Shown here one piece after another: positions 55,838 to 64,000 of a stretch of DNA of 64,000 nt. Origin of the DNA: DASVFB01 sp963815965 (lineage in GTDB: Bacteria; Actinomycetota; Thermoleophilia; Gaiellales; Gaiellaceae). Below the pieces are notes generated by a model. It made no database searches. It was not told the DNA's origin and saw nothing but the letters and a program-made list of their open reading frames with translations. The DNA is taken from the NCBI GenBank assembly GCA_963815965.1, contig CAWFIT010000017.1, positions 1-64,000 of the forward strand, given 5' to 3'. The stretch's first letter is position 1. The number at the start of each line of letters is the position of its first letter. The position numbers were made by a program, and so were the translations under genes.

Positions 55838-57073
55838 GTGACCGAGGCCGTCTATCAAGCGATCCCGGAGGTCGCGAGCGACGAGCGCGTTCCGCATGCG
55901 GGGACCGTGGTGATGAAGTTCGGCGGCACGTCGGTCTCGGGGCCTGAGCGGCTGAAGGCGGTCGCGCGGCGCCTTGTCGAGGCGCGCGAAGCGGGCAACC
56001 GCGTCGTCGGCGTCCTTTCCGCGATGGGCGACACGACCGACGAGCTGCTCGACCTTGCGCGGGAGATGTCGGAGCGTCCGGATCCGCGAGAGCTCGACAT
56101 GCTGATCTCGGTGGGCGAGCGGATCTCGTGCGCGCTCGCCGCGATGGCGATCGTCGACCTGGGCCAGCAGGCCATCTCCCTGACTGGGTCGCAGGCGGGG
56201 ATCGTCACGGACACCGTCCACGGGAAGGCGAAGATCGTCGAGGTGCGTGCGAAGCGCATCCACGACGCGCTCGACGCGGATCGCATCGTGCTCGTCGCCG
56301 GGTTCCAGGGTGTGTCGAACGAGTCGCTCGACATCACAACGCTCGGCCGCGGCGGAACCGACCTGACCGCCGTTGCGCTCGCGGCGGCGCTCGGCGCCGA
56401 CTCGTGCGAGATCTACACCGACGTGCAGGGAGTGTTCACCGCCGATCCGCGGATCGTCCCCGAGGCGCAGAAACTCCACGCCGTCAGCTACGACGAGATG
56501 CTCGAGATGGCGGCTTCCGGCGCGAAGGTTTTGCAGCTACGCTCGGTCGAGTTCGCGCGGAACCACAATGTGAGGCTCCACGTCCGCTCGACGTTTGCCG
56601 AGGCGGACGGCACGTGGATCACGGAGGAGGAAGACCCGATGCTCGAAAAGGCGATGATCTCCGGCGTCGTGCACACGCGCGAAGAGCTCGTGTACCGCGC
56701 TACGGGCGTCGGCGCCGCGGCGCTCTTCGAGGCGCTCGCTCTGGCTTCGGTGAACGTCGACACGATCGTGCAGATCAGCCCCGACGAGATCGTGTTCTCC
56801 GCGCCGACCGAAGATCGCGTCGACATCGAGCGCACACTCAGCTCGCTCGGCGCCGACTGGTCGTCGCGGGACGACCTCGGGAAGGTGAGCGTCGTCGGCG
56901 CGGGAATGAAGAGCCATCCCGGTATCGCCGCAAAGACTTTCGCGACGCTCCGCGCAGAGGGCGTCGAGCCCGCCGTCGTGACCACGTCTCCGATCAAGAT
57001 CGCGTGCCACGTACCGACTGACGACGTGGAGAAGGCCGTTCGCGCGCTCCACGAGGCATTCGACCTTGCCTAG
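55838..57073 (+). CDS. ask: aspartate kinase
   Basis: A 411-residue monofunctional aspartokinase catalysing the first step of the Lys/Thr/Met pathway. VVMKFGGTSVSGPERLKAVA is the ATP-binding KFGGTS motif, followed by SVGERISCALAA, TLGRGGTDLTAVALAAALGA and EIYTDVQGVFTADPRIVPEA. Two C-terminal ACT domains (MISGVVHTREELVYRATGVG onward) provide amino-acid feedback. GTG start at 55838; a later GTG near 55908 would lose little. It overlaps asd by 8 bp. Confidence 0.95.
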   Translation: MTEAVYQAIPEVASDERVPHAGTVVMKFGGTSVSGPERLKAVARRLVEAREAGNRVVGVLSAMGDTTDELLDLAREMSERPDPRELDMLISVGERISCALAAMAIVDLGQQAISLTGSQAGIVTDTVHGKAKIVEVRAKRIHDALDADRIVLVAGFQGVSNESLDITTLGRGGTDLTAVALAAALGADSCEIYTDVQGVFTADPRIVPEAQKLHAVSYDEMLEMAASGAKVLQLRSVEFARNHNVRLHVRSTFAEADGTWITEEEDPMLEKAMISGVVHTREELVYRATGVGAAALFEALALASVNVDTIVQISPDEIVFSAPTEDRVDIERTLSSLGADWSSRDDLGKVSVVGAGMKSHPGIAAKTFATLRAEGVEPAVVTTSPIKIACHVPTDDVEKAVRALHEAFDLA

Positions 57074-57989
57074 CGTCGGAGTTCTCGGCGCGACCGGCGC
57101 CGTCGGGGGCGTCCTGCGCGACCTGCTGCGCGACTGGGACGACGTGCGCTACTTCGCATCCGCCCGCTCCGCGGGCACGACCCTCGACGGGAGAACGGTC
57201 GAGGAGGCGACTCCCGAGGCGCTCGAGTCCGGCGGCCTCGACCTCTGCTTCTCGGCGATCGGCGCGACTGCTTCGCTCGAGCTCGTGCCGCACGCCGTGC
57301 GGGGCGGCGCCGTCGCGATCGACAAGTCGTCCGCATGGCGGATGAAGCCCGACGTGCCGCTCGTCGTGCCGGAGGTCAACGGAGACCGCGCGCTCGAGCA
57401 CAACGGCGTGATCGCGGTGCCGAACTGCTCGACGATCCAGCTGATGGTCGCGCTCAAGCCCCTACACGACGCGGCCGGCCTGCGCAGCGTGCGCGTCGCG
57501 ACGTATCAGTCCGTCTCGGGCGCAGGCAAGCAGTCGATGGAGCGGCTGCTCGCCGAGCGCGTGGAGGATCACGACCTCCGCGGCGACTGGACGCTCGAGG
57601 GCGATGAGTTCGAGGAGGAGGCGAAGATCCGCGAGGAGACGCGCAAGATCCTCGACCTGCCCGAGCTGCCTGTGCAGGCGATCTGCGTGCGCGTGCCCGT
57701 GCTCGTCGGCCACCTCGAAGCCGTGTGGATCGAGACCGAAGATGCGCTCGAGCCGGAGCAGGCGCGCGGGTTGCTGGCGGCCGCGCCAGGTTTGCGCGTT
57801 GTCGACTTCCCCAGCCCCGCGCAGGCCGCGGGTGAGGACGACGTGCTCGTCGGCCGCGTACGGCGCGACCCTGCGACGAAGAACGGGCTCGCGCTGATGG
57901 TCGCCGGCGACAACCTGCGCAAAGGCGCCGCTCTGAACGCCGTGCAGATCGCCGAGCTGCTCGTCCAACGCTCGGCGCTCGCCGCCTGA
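57066..57989 (+). CDS. asd: aspartate-semialdehyde dehydrogenase
   Basis: A 307-residue NADP-dependent enzyme, somewhat shorter than the usual 335-350. VGVLGATGAVGGVLRDLL is the nucleotide-binding loop; GGAVAIDKSSAWRM, VPLVVPEVNG, VPNCSTIQLMVAL (catalytic Cys) and QSVSGAGKQSMERLL follow. RVPVLVGHLEAVWIET has the catalytic His-type position. The TTG at 57066 lies within the end of ask, so the two subunits of the pathway are co-translated. Confidence 0.93.
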   Translation: MPSVGVLGATGAVGGVLRDLLRDWDDVRYFASARSAGTTLDGRTVEEATPEALESGGLDLCFSAIGATASLELVPHAVRGGAVAIDKSSAWRMKPDVPLVVPEVNGDRALEHNGVIAVPNCSTIQLMVALKPLHDAAGLRSVRVATYQSVSGAGKQSMERLLAERVEDHDLRGDWTLEGDEFEEEAKIREETRKILDLPELPVQAICVRVPVLVGHLEAVWIETEDALEPEQARGLLAAAPGLRVVDFPSPAQAAGEDDVLVGRVRRDPATKNGLALMVAGDNLRKGAALNAVQIAELLVQRSALAA

Positions 57990-57990
57990 A

Positions 57991-58611
57991 TTACGGAATC
58001 CGCTGCGGCACCGGCGCCGGCGCGAAGACCTCGCGCAGCTTGCGCATCACCTCGGCGCGTGTGCCCGCGAGCGCCGGCTGAAGCCCGCCGAGCTCGAGCC
58101 TGCAGAGCTCGACGCGTCCCTGCGCGCGCAGAGTGCGGAACCCGAAGTCCGCGAGGAAGTCCCGCGGGAACACGGTGCGATGCACCTCGAAACGCTCGTA
58201 CGCCGACTCCCCCTCGGGGTAGCGGTACGCGAACGTCTCGAGCGCCAGCGCATGGCGGTCGCGCGCCTCGCCGATCGCCGTGAGGAACAGCGACTGCATC
58301 ACCCACGGCGTCGAAGGCTCGACGAGGTAGGCACAGGTGATGAGAAATGCGTCGTCGCTCGGAGGCCCAGCGGGGAGCTCCTGAGCGCGCGGGTAGTACG
58401 GCGCGGGACCGAACTGCATCGAGCCAAGGAGTCTCCCGTCGTCGTCGTGGTAGACGGCGCCCCACGCACCCGAGTCGTCCTCGATCTTCTCGATCCAGCG
58501 GCGCTTGTCGGTCGCGCGACCGGTGCTCGACTGCCACCAGACGCACTGGTGGCAAACGCTCGGCGTCGTCTCGAGCGTTGCGCCGGTCAGTCCTGCCACA
58601 CGCGTGCCCAT
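57991..58611 (-). CDS. GNAT-like protein with N-terminal CxxC
   Basis: A 206-residue protein that I assign to the GNAT-like group with an N-terminal VCHQCVWWQS motif, common in actinobacteria. Acetyl-CoA binding is suggested by FLITCAYLVEPSTPWVMQSLFLTAIGEARDRHALALETFAY (read as two motifs) and FLADFGFRTLRAQGRVELCRLEL at the end. No classical QxxGxG is present, so activity is uncertain. ATG at 58611 directly after the phosphoesterase stop (TAGATG). Confidence 0.65.
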   Translation of the reverse strand: MGTRVAGLTGATLETTPSVCHQCVWWQSSTGRATDKRRWIEKIEDDSGAWGAVYHDDDGRLLGSMQFGPAPYYPRAQELPAGPPSDDAFLITCAYLVEPSTPWVMQSLFLTAIGEARDRHALALETFAYRYPEGESAYERFEVHRTVFPRDFLADFGFRTLRAQGRVELCRLELGGLQPALAGTRAEVMRKLREVFAPAPVPQRIP

Positions 58612-59418
58612 CTACCCTCCTTCCAGAACCAACTCCGTCGCCTCGGGCCGCGCCGCGAAGCGGAACGGCACGAACGTGGTCCCGAGCCCGGCGGAGACAT
58701 GCAGTATCCCTCCAGGGCGCCCGTAGAGCCCGCGCGTGTACCGCGCACGGGGATGGGCCAGGCGCAGCTTTCCGCCCGGGTACGGGACGCAGATCTGGCC
58801 GTCGTGCATGTGGCCGGCGACGACGAGGTCGAAGGCGCCGGCCGGAAGCCGGTCGACGAGGGCCGGGAAGTGGACGATGAGGATGCGCAGGTCAGCCTCG
58901 TCACGCCCCACCGCGAGGTCGGCCGGCTGCGGCCTCGAGCGCACCCACCGCGAGCGCGGATCGGCACCCGCTATGTACACGCGCCTGCCGCGCACCTCGA
59001 TCGTGACTCCTTCGTCTGAGAGGAGCGTCGCCGGCTCGAGCTCGCGAAGGAGAGTCCGCTCGACGAACGGGTCGCGGCTGATCGCAAGGTCGTGGTTGCC
59101 GAGGATCGCGTAGCACCGCGGCAGCTCGGCGACGACGCGTCGCAGCAGTGGCTCGCCCGACGCGCGGGTCAAGAGGTCGCCGCTGACGAGCGTCAGATCG
59201 GGCCGCCGCTCGGCGACCCACTCTGCGGCCCGCTCGACCGCGTGCGAACCTCGTCCCGGAACGCCGAGGTGGAAATCCGAGAGGTGCGCGATCCTGAGCC
59301 CGCGGAGCTCGTCGGGAAGACCGGGCACGCGCACGTGACGCGTCTCGAGCCGAACCCATCCCGCTTCGAACCACGCCCACCCGAGCGCGGCCGCGGCGAC
59401 CCCGGCGAGCGCCTTCAG
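58612..59418 (-). CDS. membrane-anchored metallophosphoesterase (YkuE/YaeI-like)
   Basis: About 268 residues. An N-terminal anchor (KALAGVAAAALGWAWFEAG) precedes a calcineurin-like domain with IAHLSDFHLGVPGRG (metal Asp/His), LVSGDLLTRASG, AILGNHDLAIS (GNHD motif) and VVAGHMHDGQICVPY (GHMH). Such enzymes hydrolyse phosphodiesters or UDP-diacylglucosamine-like lipids at the membrane. The start is a CTG at 59418 overlapping the stop of the upstream gene (CTGA); a GTG further in would lose the anchor. Confidence 0.85.
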   Translation of the reverse strand: MKALAGVAAAALGWAWFEAGWVRLETRHVRVPGLPDELRGLRIAHLSDFHLGVPGRGSHAVERAAEWVAERRPDLTLVSGDLLTRASGEPLLRRVVAELPRCYAILGNHDLAISRDPFVERTLLRELEPATLLSDEGVTIEVRGRRVYIAGADPRSRWVRSRPQPADLAVGRDEADLRILIVHFPALVDRLPAGAFDLVVAGHMHDGQICVPYPGGKLRLAHPRARYTRGLYGRPGGILHVSAGLGTTFVPFRFAARPEATELVLEGG

Positions 59419-60296
59419 GCCTGCAGCTTCTCGAGCACGGGCTGCACCGACACCACGTGCCGCTTGAACTTCAGCTCCGACTCCTCGAAGCCCGCGGCGA
59501 CGCCGATCAGCTGCGACAGGTGCAGGATCGGCATGCTGAAGTCGCGACCGGTCGTCGCGCGCAGCTTTGACTGCCACGCGTCGAGCGACAGGTGGCAGAG
59601 CGGGCACGGCGTCACCATCGCGTCCGCGCCGGCGTCCATCGCCTGCTCGATCGGCTGGATCAGTTCTGCGAGGGCCGTCTCCTCGCGCGCCTGGATGATC
59701 GGGAAGCCGCAGCACTTGATCTTGGCGGGATAGTCGATCGCCTCGCCGCCGCAGGCCTCGATGATCGCCTCGAGCGACCACGGACGGTCTGGATCCTCGA
59801 AGCCCATGATCTTCGACGGCCGCAGGATCTGGCAGCCGTAGAACGGCGCCACCTTGAGCCCTTTCAATCCCTTGTGCGCAGCTTGCTTGAGCAGCTCGTA
59901 GCCGTCGCCTTCGGCAATCATCCAGAGGAGGTGTCTGACCTCGACGTTGCCCGAGTACCGCGGCACGCCGACGGCTGAGAGGTTGCGGTTCACGCGCTCG
60001 CGCAGCGACTCATCGCCCTTGAGCTGCCAGTTCGCCTGCCGCAGGTTGAGCGTGCAGACGTTGCAGATCGTCATCAGCGTGTCGGCGCCTGTCGCTTCCG
60101 CGTACGCGAGGATCCGCGCGTTCAGGTGGAGGTAGTAGTCGGGCTCGGCCTCGTGGATGTCGCCGGCGCCGCAGCAGGTGACCGACTCGAGCTCCTCCAG
60201 CTCGATGTCGAGGAGCGGCGCGAGCGCCTGCGTCGAGATGTCGAGCTCCTTCGCGGACAGCGAGGCGAGACAGCCCTTGTAGTAGGCGACCTTCAT
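59415..60296 (-). CDS. HdrB/SdhE-type CCG-domain subunit of succinate dehydrogenase
   Basis: A 293-residue protein with two cysteine-rich CCG domains: YYKGCLASL...VTCCGAGDIHE and MTICNVC in the first, PFYGCQIL, IKCCGFPII and TPCPLCH in the second. It matches heterodisulfide reductase subunit B and the SdhE subunit of non-classical succinate dehydrogenases, where it replaces membrane anchors or passes electrons to quinone. The ATG overlaps the sdhB stop (ATGA). No SdhC/SdhD-type membrane protein follows. Confidence 0.9.
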   Translation of the reverse strand: MKVAYYKGCLASLSAKELDISTQALAPLLDIELEELESVTCCGAGDIHEAEPDYYLHLNARILAYAEATGADTLMTICNVCTLNLRQANWQLKGDESLRERVNRNLSAVGVPRYSGNVEVRHLLWMIAEGDGYELLKQAAHKGLKGLKVAPFYGCQILRPSKIMGFEDPDRPWSLEAIIEACGGEAIDYPAKIKCCGFPIIQAREETALAELIQPIEQAMDAGADAMVTPCPLCHLSLDAWQSKLRATTGRDFSMPILHLSQLIGVAAGFEESELKFKRHVVSVQPVLEKLQA

Positions 60297-61438
60297 GCTT
60301 TCCCGGGCTGGCGCGTCGGTTCGGATCCGGCCTGCGAGCGGCTGCCACTTCCATTGTCGCCGCCGGGCGGCCCGTCGTCCGGCAGGAACGGGAGCGGGAA
60401 CGAGACCTCTCCTACGCGCATGCGCCCCTCGCCGTCGTGCTCGAGCCGCGACAGCGCGCGCTCGCCTTGCACGATCCCGAGAGCGCCGTCACGACCCTGC
60501 GTCTTCACGATGTCGTACAGCGCGCGGGCCTGCGTCACGTTCTCAGCGACGTGCGGCGGCACGGGCAGCGGAACCTTGCCGTGCTTCGCGAGTCCGAGCG
60601 CGAAGCCGGTCTGCTTGATCGCCGTGACGATGCCCTGCGTCTTCGGCACCAGCTCCGTCTCGCGCAGCCAGCCCGTCGTCTTCGCGGAGATCACGAACCA
60701 CTTTGCGTGCTTCGCACCCATGTCGCCGTCGATCCCATGCTTGATCGACTCCGCCCCGAGCTTTGCGATCGCGTCTCTCGGGTCGACGCCCTTCGGGCAG
60801 CGCTCGTTGCAGAAGTAGCACCGCGTGCAGTCCCAGATGCCGTGCTCCGAGTTGTAGTCCTCGAGCCGCTCGACGACGGCGCTCTCGCGCGGGTCGCCGA
60901 CGAAGCGCATGCCCTTCGCGAGCGCCTGCGGGCCGAGGAACTCCGGATCGGCCTCCATGGCGTTGCACTCCGAGACGCAGCAGCCGCAGTTGATGCAGAG
61001 CGACTCCTTGTGGATCGCGTTCATCCGCTCCTGCGAGATCAGGTGCTCCTTGCCGTCCGCCGGCTGGTCGTAGCCGGGCCGCAACCACGGGCCGATCGCG
61101 CGGAACTTCGACCAGAACGGCGTCATGTCGACAACGAGGTCCTTGACGATCGGCAGGTTGCCCATCGCGGAAATGACCGGGACGTGGCCGCTCCCGGCGA
61201 TGTCCAGCATGCGCGTATTGCAGGCGAGAACGGCGGCGCCGTCCATGCGCATGCCGCAGGAGCCGCAGATCATCATGCGGCAGCTCTTGCGGTACGCGAG
61301 CGTGCCGTCGACGCGGTCCTTGATGATGTCGAGGCAGTCAAGGAGCGTCGCCTCCTCAGGCGCATCGATCTCGTACTCCTTCAGCGCACGGTCGCCCGTC
61401 GTGGAGTCGTAACGCCAGATCTTGAGCGCGACCTGCAC
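60293..61438 (-). CDS. sdhB: succinate dehydrogenase/fumarate reductase iron-sulfur subunit
   Basis: A 381-residue protein, longer than classical SdhB (about 240-260). The N-terminal plant-type ferredoxin domain has SCRMMICGSCGMRMDG (2Fe-2S ligands). The C-terminal helical domain has ESLCINCGCCVSECNAM and CTRCYFCNERCPKGVDP for the other two clusters. A further roughly 130 residues are Gly/Pro rich at the end. GTG start at 61438, four bp after the sdhA stop. It links SdhA flavin electrons to the HdrB-like subunit. Confidence 0.93.
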   Translation of the reverse strand: MQVALKIWRYDSTTGDRALKEYEIDAPEEATLLDCLDIIKDRVDGTLAYRKSCRMMICGSCGMRMDGAAVLACNTRMLDIAGSGHVPVISAMGNLPIVKDLVVDMTPFWSKFRAIGPWLRPGYDQPADGKEHLISQERMNAIHKESLCINCGCCVSECNAMEADPEFLGPQALAKGMRFVGDPRESAVVERLEDYNSEHGIWDCTRCYFCNERCPKGVDPRDAIAKLGAESIKHGIDGDMGAKHAKWFVISAKTTGWLRETELVPKTQGIVTAIKQTGFALGLAKHGKVPLPVPPHVAENVTQARALYDIVKTQGRDGALGIVQGERALSRLEHDGEGRMRVGEVSFPLPFLPDDGPPGGDNGSGSRSQAGSEPTRQPGKA

Positions 61439-61441
61439 GGC

Positions 61442-63125
61442 CTAGTACTTGCGCTCCTCGGGCTGGAAACGAGTGAAGCGCACGTCCTTGTACGAGAGCT
61501 CGGGCTGCCCGTCGACCCACCGCGTGATCGAGTGCTTGAGGAAATGCGCGTCGTCGCGCTTTGGATAGTCGTACGGCCGCGAATGAGCTCCGCGACTCTC
61601 CTTGCGCGCGACGCCGGCCTGCAGCATGCAGACGGCGAGGTCCAGCAGATAGCCGAGCTCGATCGCCTGCGTCAGGTCGCTGTTGAAGACCTCGCCCTTA
61701 TCCTCGACGTAGACGTTCTCGTACCGGTCTCGTAGACCGTCGATGATCTCGAGCTGGCGAAGCATCTTCTCCTCTCGCCGGAACACGCCGAAATTCTCGA
61801 GCATCGACGCGCCGAGCTCGTCGCGAATCTTCCACGGACGCTCGCCGGCGGACCGGTCGAGAAGCTCGTTCAACTCGCGCTCCGCTTCCCGCTCCGCGGA
61901 TTCCGGGACCTCGACGGTCGTGTGCGATAGGGCCCACTCGGCTGCCGACCGTCCCGCTCGCTTGCCGAACGTGATGGTCTCCATGAGCGAGTTGCCTCCG
62001 AGGCGGTTTGCGCCGTGGACCGAGACGCATGCGACCTCGCCCGCCGCGTAGAGACCCGTGAGCTCGGTGAGGCCGTCGTTGTCGGTCTCGACGCCACCCA
62101 TGTGGTAATGCGCACCCGGCCGCACCGGAATCGGGTCGTAGATCGGATCGACGGCTGCGTACGTCATCGCGAGCTCGCGCGATCCCGGCAGCCGGTCGTT
62201 GATGCGCTCGGCGCCAAGGTGGCGCAGATCGAGAAAGATCGAGCCGTTGACTCCTCGCCCTTCTTCGATCTCGGTCGTCTCCGACCTCGAGACGACGTCG
62301 CGCGACGCAAGCTCCATCGCGTTCGGCGCGTAGCGCTGCATGAAGCGCTCGCCGGACTTGTTGATCAGGTAGCCGCCTTCGCCACGGCAACCCTCCGTGA
62401 TCAGGATCCCAGACGGGTAGAGCGTCGTCGGGTGGAACTGCATGAACTCCATGTCTTTCAGCGGCAGGCCCGCCCGGAGCGCCATCGACATGCCGTCGCC
62501 CGTGCACGCATATGCGTTCGTCGTCGCACGGTAGAGGCGGCCGACGCCTCCCGTCGCGAGGACGACCGTCTTGCCGCCGAGCGTCTTCAGCCCACCGTTG
62601 AGCAGGTCCCAGCAGATGACGCCCTGGCAGCGGTCGTCATTGATGACGAGCTGCCAGGCGAAGTACTCCTCGTACACCGTGATGTCGCGGCGGCAAAGCT
62701 GCTCGTAGAGCACCTGGATGAGCACGTGGCCCGTGATGTCGGCCGCGTAGACGGTGCGGGGCGAGCCGGCGGCGCCGAACGGCCGCTGCGCGAGACGTCC
62801 GTCTTCGCCGCGCGAGAAGAATGCTCCCCAGTGCTCGAGCTGGTAGATGTCGCTCGGGCGCCTCCCGGCAGAGGATCTCGATCGCGTCCTGGTCGCCGAG
62901 GTAGTCGGAGCCCTTGACGGTGTCGAATGTGTGCTTCTCGGGGTCGTCCTCGCCGGCGTTGCCGAGCGCGGCGTTGATGCCTCCCTCTGCGGCGCCGGAG
63001 TGGCTCCTCGTGGGGTGCAGCTTCGAGACTACGCCGACGTTCGCGCCCTCGTCGAACGCCTCGATCGCGGCGCGCATGCCTGCGCAGCCGGCGCCGACGA
63101 CGAGCACGTCGTGCTTGGCTTCCAT
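61442..63125 (-). CDS. sdhA: succinate dehydrogenase/fumarate reductase flavoprotein subunit, one frame break
   Basis: About 560 residues after repair. LVVGAGCAGMRAAIEAFDEG (FAD), HPTRSHSGAAEGGINAALGN (His for covalent FAD), YAADITGHVLIQVLYEQL, PTTLYPSGILITEGCRGEGG, PVRPGAHYHMGGVETD (active-site His) and GANRLGGNSLMETITFGKRAG are intact. At 62855-62857 one extra base in a CCC/GGG run splits the frame; removing it joins CREAPSDIYQLEHWGAFFS. The essential TCA role and intact motifs argue for a sequencing indel. First gene of the sdhA-sdhB-CCG operon. Confidence 0.92.
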
Positions 63126-63193
63126 CTGACTCCAAGCTATCGAATGCAAGCGTTGGTGCGGTGAGCCGACGGTCGACGCGGCCGTCTCGCGCG

Positions 63194-63610
63194 TCAGAGC
63201 TCGCGGTAGACGCCGAGCCTGCCTTCGAGCGCGTCCGCGATCATCGCTGTCGAGAGACTCGGGCACGGAGTCGGGAGGTCGAGCGGGTCGAACCAGCCGA
63301 CTTCCACGATCTCGTCTCCTGCGGGCACGGCAGGAACGCCGGCCGTGATCTGGGCGAGGAAGCCGAAGGCGAACCAGTCCTCGGCCGTCAAGACGTAGAC
63401 GCCGACCAACGGCCCGACCTTCGCGACGACGCCGCACTCCTCGAAGATCTCGCGCTCGGCCGCTTCACGGGGCGTCTCGCCTGCCTCGACGGTGCCGCCG
63501 GGAGGAACGTATGGCTCCTGCTCCGGCTCCCACTCCGGATGCGATTCGCGCACGAGCAGGACTCGCCCCTGTCCGTCGAAGATGACCCCGCCGGCACCGT
63601 ATCCGGCCAA
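63194..63610 (-). CDS. Nudix hydrolase
   Basis: About 138 residues. The Nudix box GGTVEAGETPREAAEREIFEECGV fits GX5EX7REUXEEXGU exactly (given here in parts: GGTVEAGET, REAAEREIFEECGV). It starts with TTG at 63610 (GAGG about 9 nt upstream), 16 bp after the pckA stop. It hydrolyses a nucleoside diphosphate derivative; the substrate cannot be told from sequence. Confidence 0.88.
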   Translation of the reverse strand: MAGYGAGGVIFDGQGRVLLVRESHPEWEPEQEPYVPPGGTVEAGETPREAAEREIFEECGVVAKVGPLVGVYVLTAEDWFAFGFLAQITAGVPAVPAGDEIVEVGWFDPLDLPTPCPSLSTAMIADALEGRLGVYREL

Positions 63611-63626
63611 GTCGAGCCTCGCTTCG

Positions 63627-64000
63627 TTAGACGCGCGGCCTGGCCGCCGCGACCTCGGGCGGCGCGTCCGGCACGAACTTCTCGAAGTTCGCGCGGAACA
63701 TCTCCGCGAGCTCACGTGCCTTCAAGTCGTACGCGGCCGGGTCGCGCCAGGTCGAGCGCGGGTCGAGCAACGTTGCATCGACTCCCGGCACCTCGGTCGG
63801 AACCTCGAAGCCGAACAGCTCGTCCGTCCGGTAGTCGACCGGGTCGAGCCCGCCCGATAGCGCAGCGTGCAGCAACGCGCGCGTTGCGCCGATCGGCATC
63901 CGCTCGCCTTCGCCGAACGGGCCGCCGGTCCAGCCGGTGTTGACGAGCCAGGCGGTCGCGTCGTGCGTCGCGAGCTTCTCGCCGAGCATCCGCGCGTAGA
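63627..64000 (-). CDS. pckA: phosphoenolpyruvate carboxykinase (ATP), C-terminal part
   Basis: The last about 124 residues of ATP-dependent PEPCK, running off the window: RMLGEKLATHDATAWLVNTG, WTGGPFGEGERMPIGATRAL, ELFGFEVPTEVPGVDATLLDPRSTW and an Ala-rich end. NTGWTGG and DPRSTW are family signatures. It converts oxaloacetate to PEP in gluconeogenesis. Start and P-loop lie outside the window. Confidence 0.93.
   Translation of the reverse strand, partial: YARMLGEKLATHDATAWLVNTGWTGGPFGEGERMPIGATRALLHAALSGGLDPVDYRTDELFGFEVPTEVPGVDATLLDPRSTWRDPAAYDLKARELAEMFRANFEKFVPDAPPEVAAARPRV

Overview
The window is GC-rich, dense in genes on both strands, and reads as a chromosomal piece of a high-GC actinobacterium, most likely class Thermoleophilia (Gaiellales or Solirubrobacterales type), probably from a draft or metagenome-derived assembly. 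This placement is inferred from gene order (SRP RNA, dnaX, ybaB, recR, ask, asd), the style of the secreted proteins, GTG and TTG starts, and 4-base stop-start overlaps. No rRNA, tRNA, CRISPR array, transposase or phage gene was seen.

Layout. 0.3-11 kb: an LhgO-like FAD oxidase, a large SARP/BTAD-ATPase regulator, a berberine-bridge-type FAD oxidase with a GNAT, an orphan FtsX-type permease and a secreted FN3-like repeat protein. 11-18 kb: membrane and exported proteins, a diheme cytochrome c lipoprotein, a PAS-LuxR regulator, a shattered secreted-protein gene and a ScyD/ScyE-type protein. 18-27 kb: two giant exported Ig-like repeat proteins; the first has six nearly identical 351-bp tandem units, and the two share a 1.1-kb 3-prime module ending in a lysine-rich tail. 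27-31 kb: a cytidylate-kinase-like protein, an alpha/beta hydrolase, an orphan Hcp and a PrmC-like methyltransferase. 30.7-37 kb: a minus-strand operon (MetE-like, citryl-CoA-lyase-like, PaaK-like ligase, GST, FAD oxidase) divergent from a PadR regulator across an overlapping promoter/operator. 37-43.7 kb: HxlR regulator, Lon, rhodanese, dinB with an SOS box on its start codon, a third FAD oxidase and a methyltransferase. 43.7-49.5 kb: a secreted GH15 glucoamylase/glucodextranase, a polysaccharide deacetylase and small proteins. 49.5-58 kb: SRP RNA, cupin, a SelW-like selenoprotein coupled to an S9 peptidase, dnaX-ybaB-hydrolase-recR, ask-asd. 58-64 kb (minus strand): pckA (partial), Nudix, sdhA, sdhB, an HdrB/SdhE-like CCG subunit, a metallophosphoesterase and a GNAT.

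Most notable. Positions 50438-50689 (minus) encode a Rdx/SelW-family protein interrupted by one in-frame UGA exactly at the CxxU position. A bacterial-SECIS-like hairpin with a GGUCU apical loop lies 21 nt after the UGA. Ordinary ORF calling misses this gene.

Caution. About twenty single-base frame breaks hit otherwise well-conserved genes (lhgO, dinB, padR, sdhA, hydrolase, FAD oxidase, the giant repeat proteins). In several cases a paralogous copy shows which base was gained or lost. Most are best read as sequencing or assembly indels rather than real pseudogenes. Coordinates of such genes here span the whole reconstructed frame.
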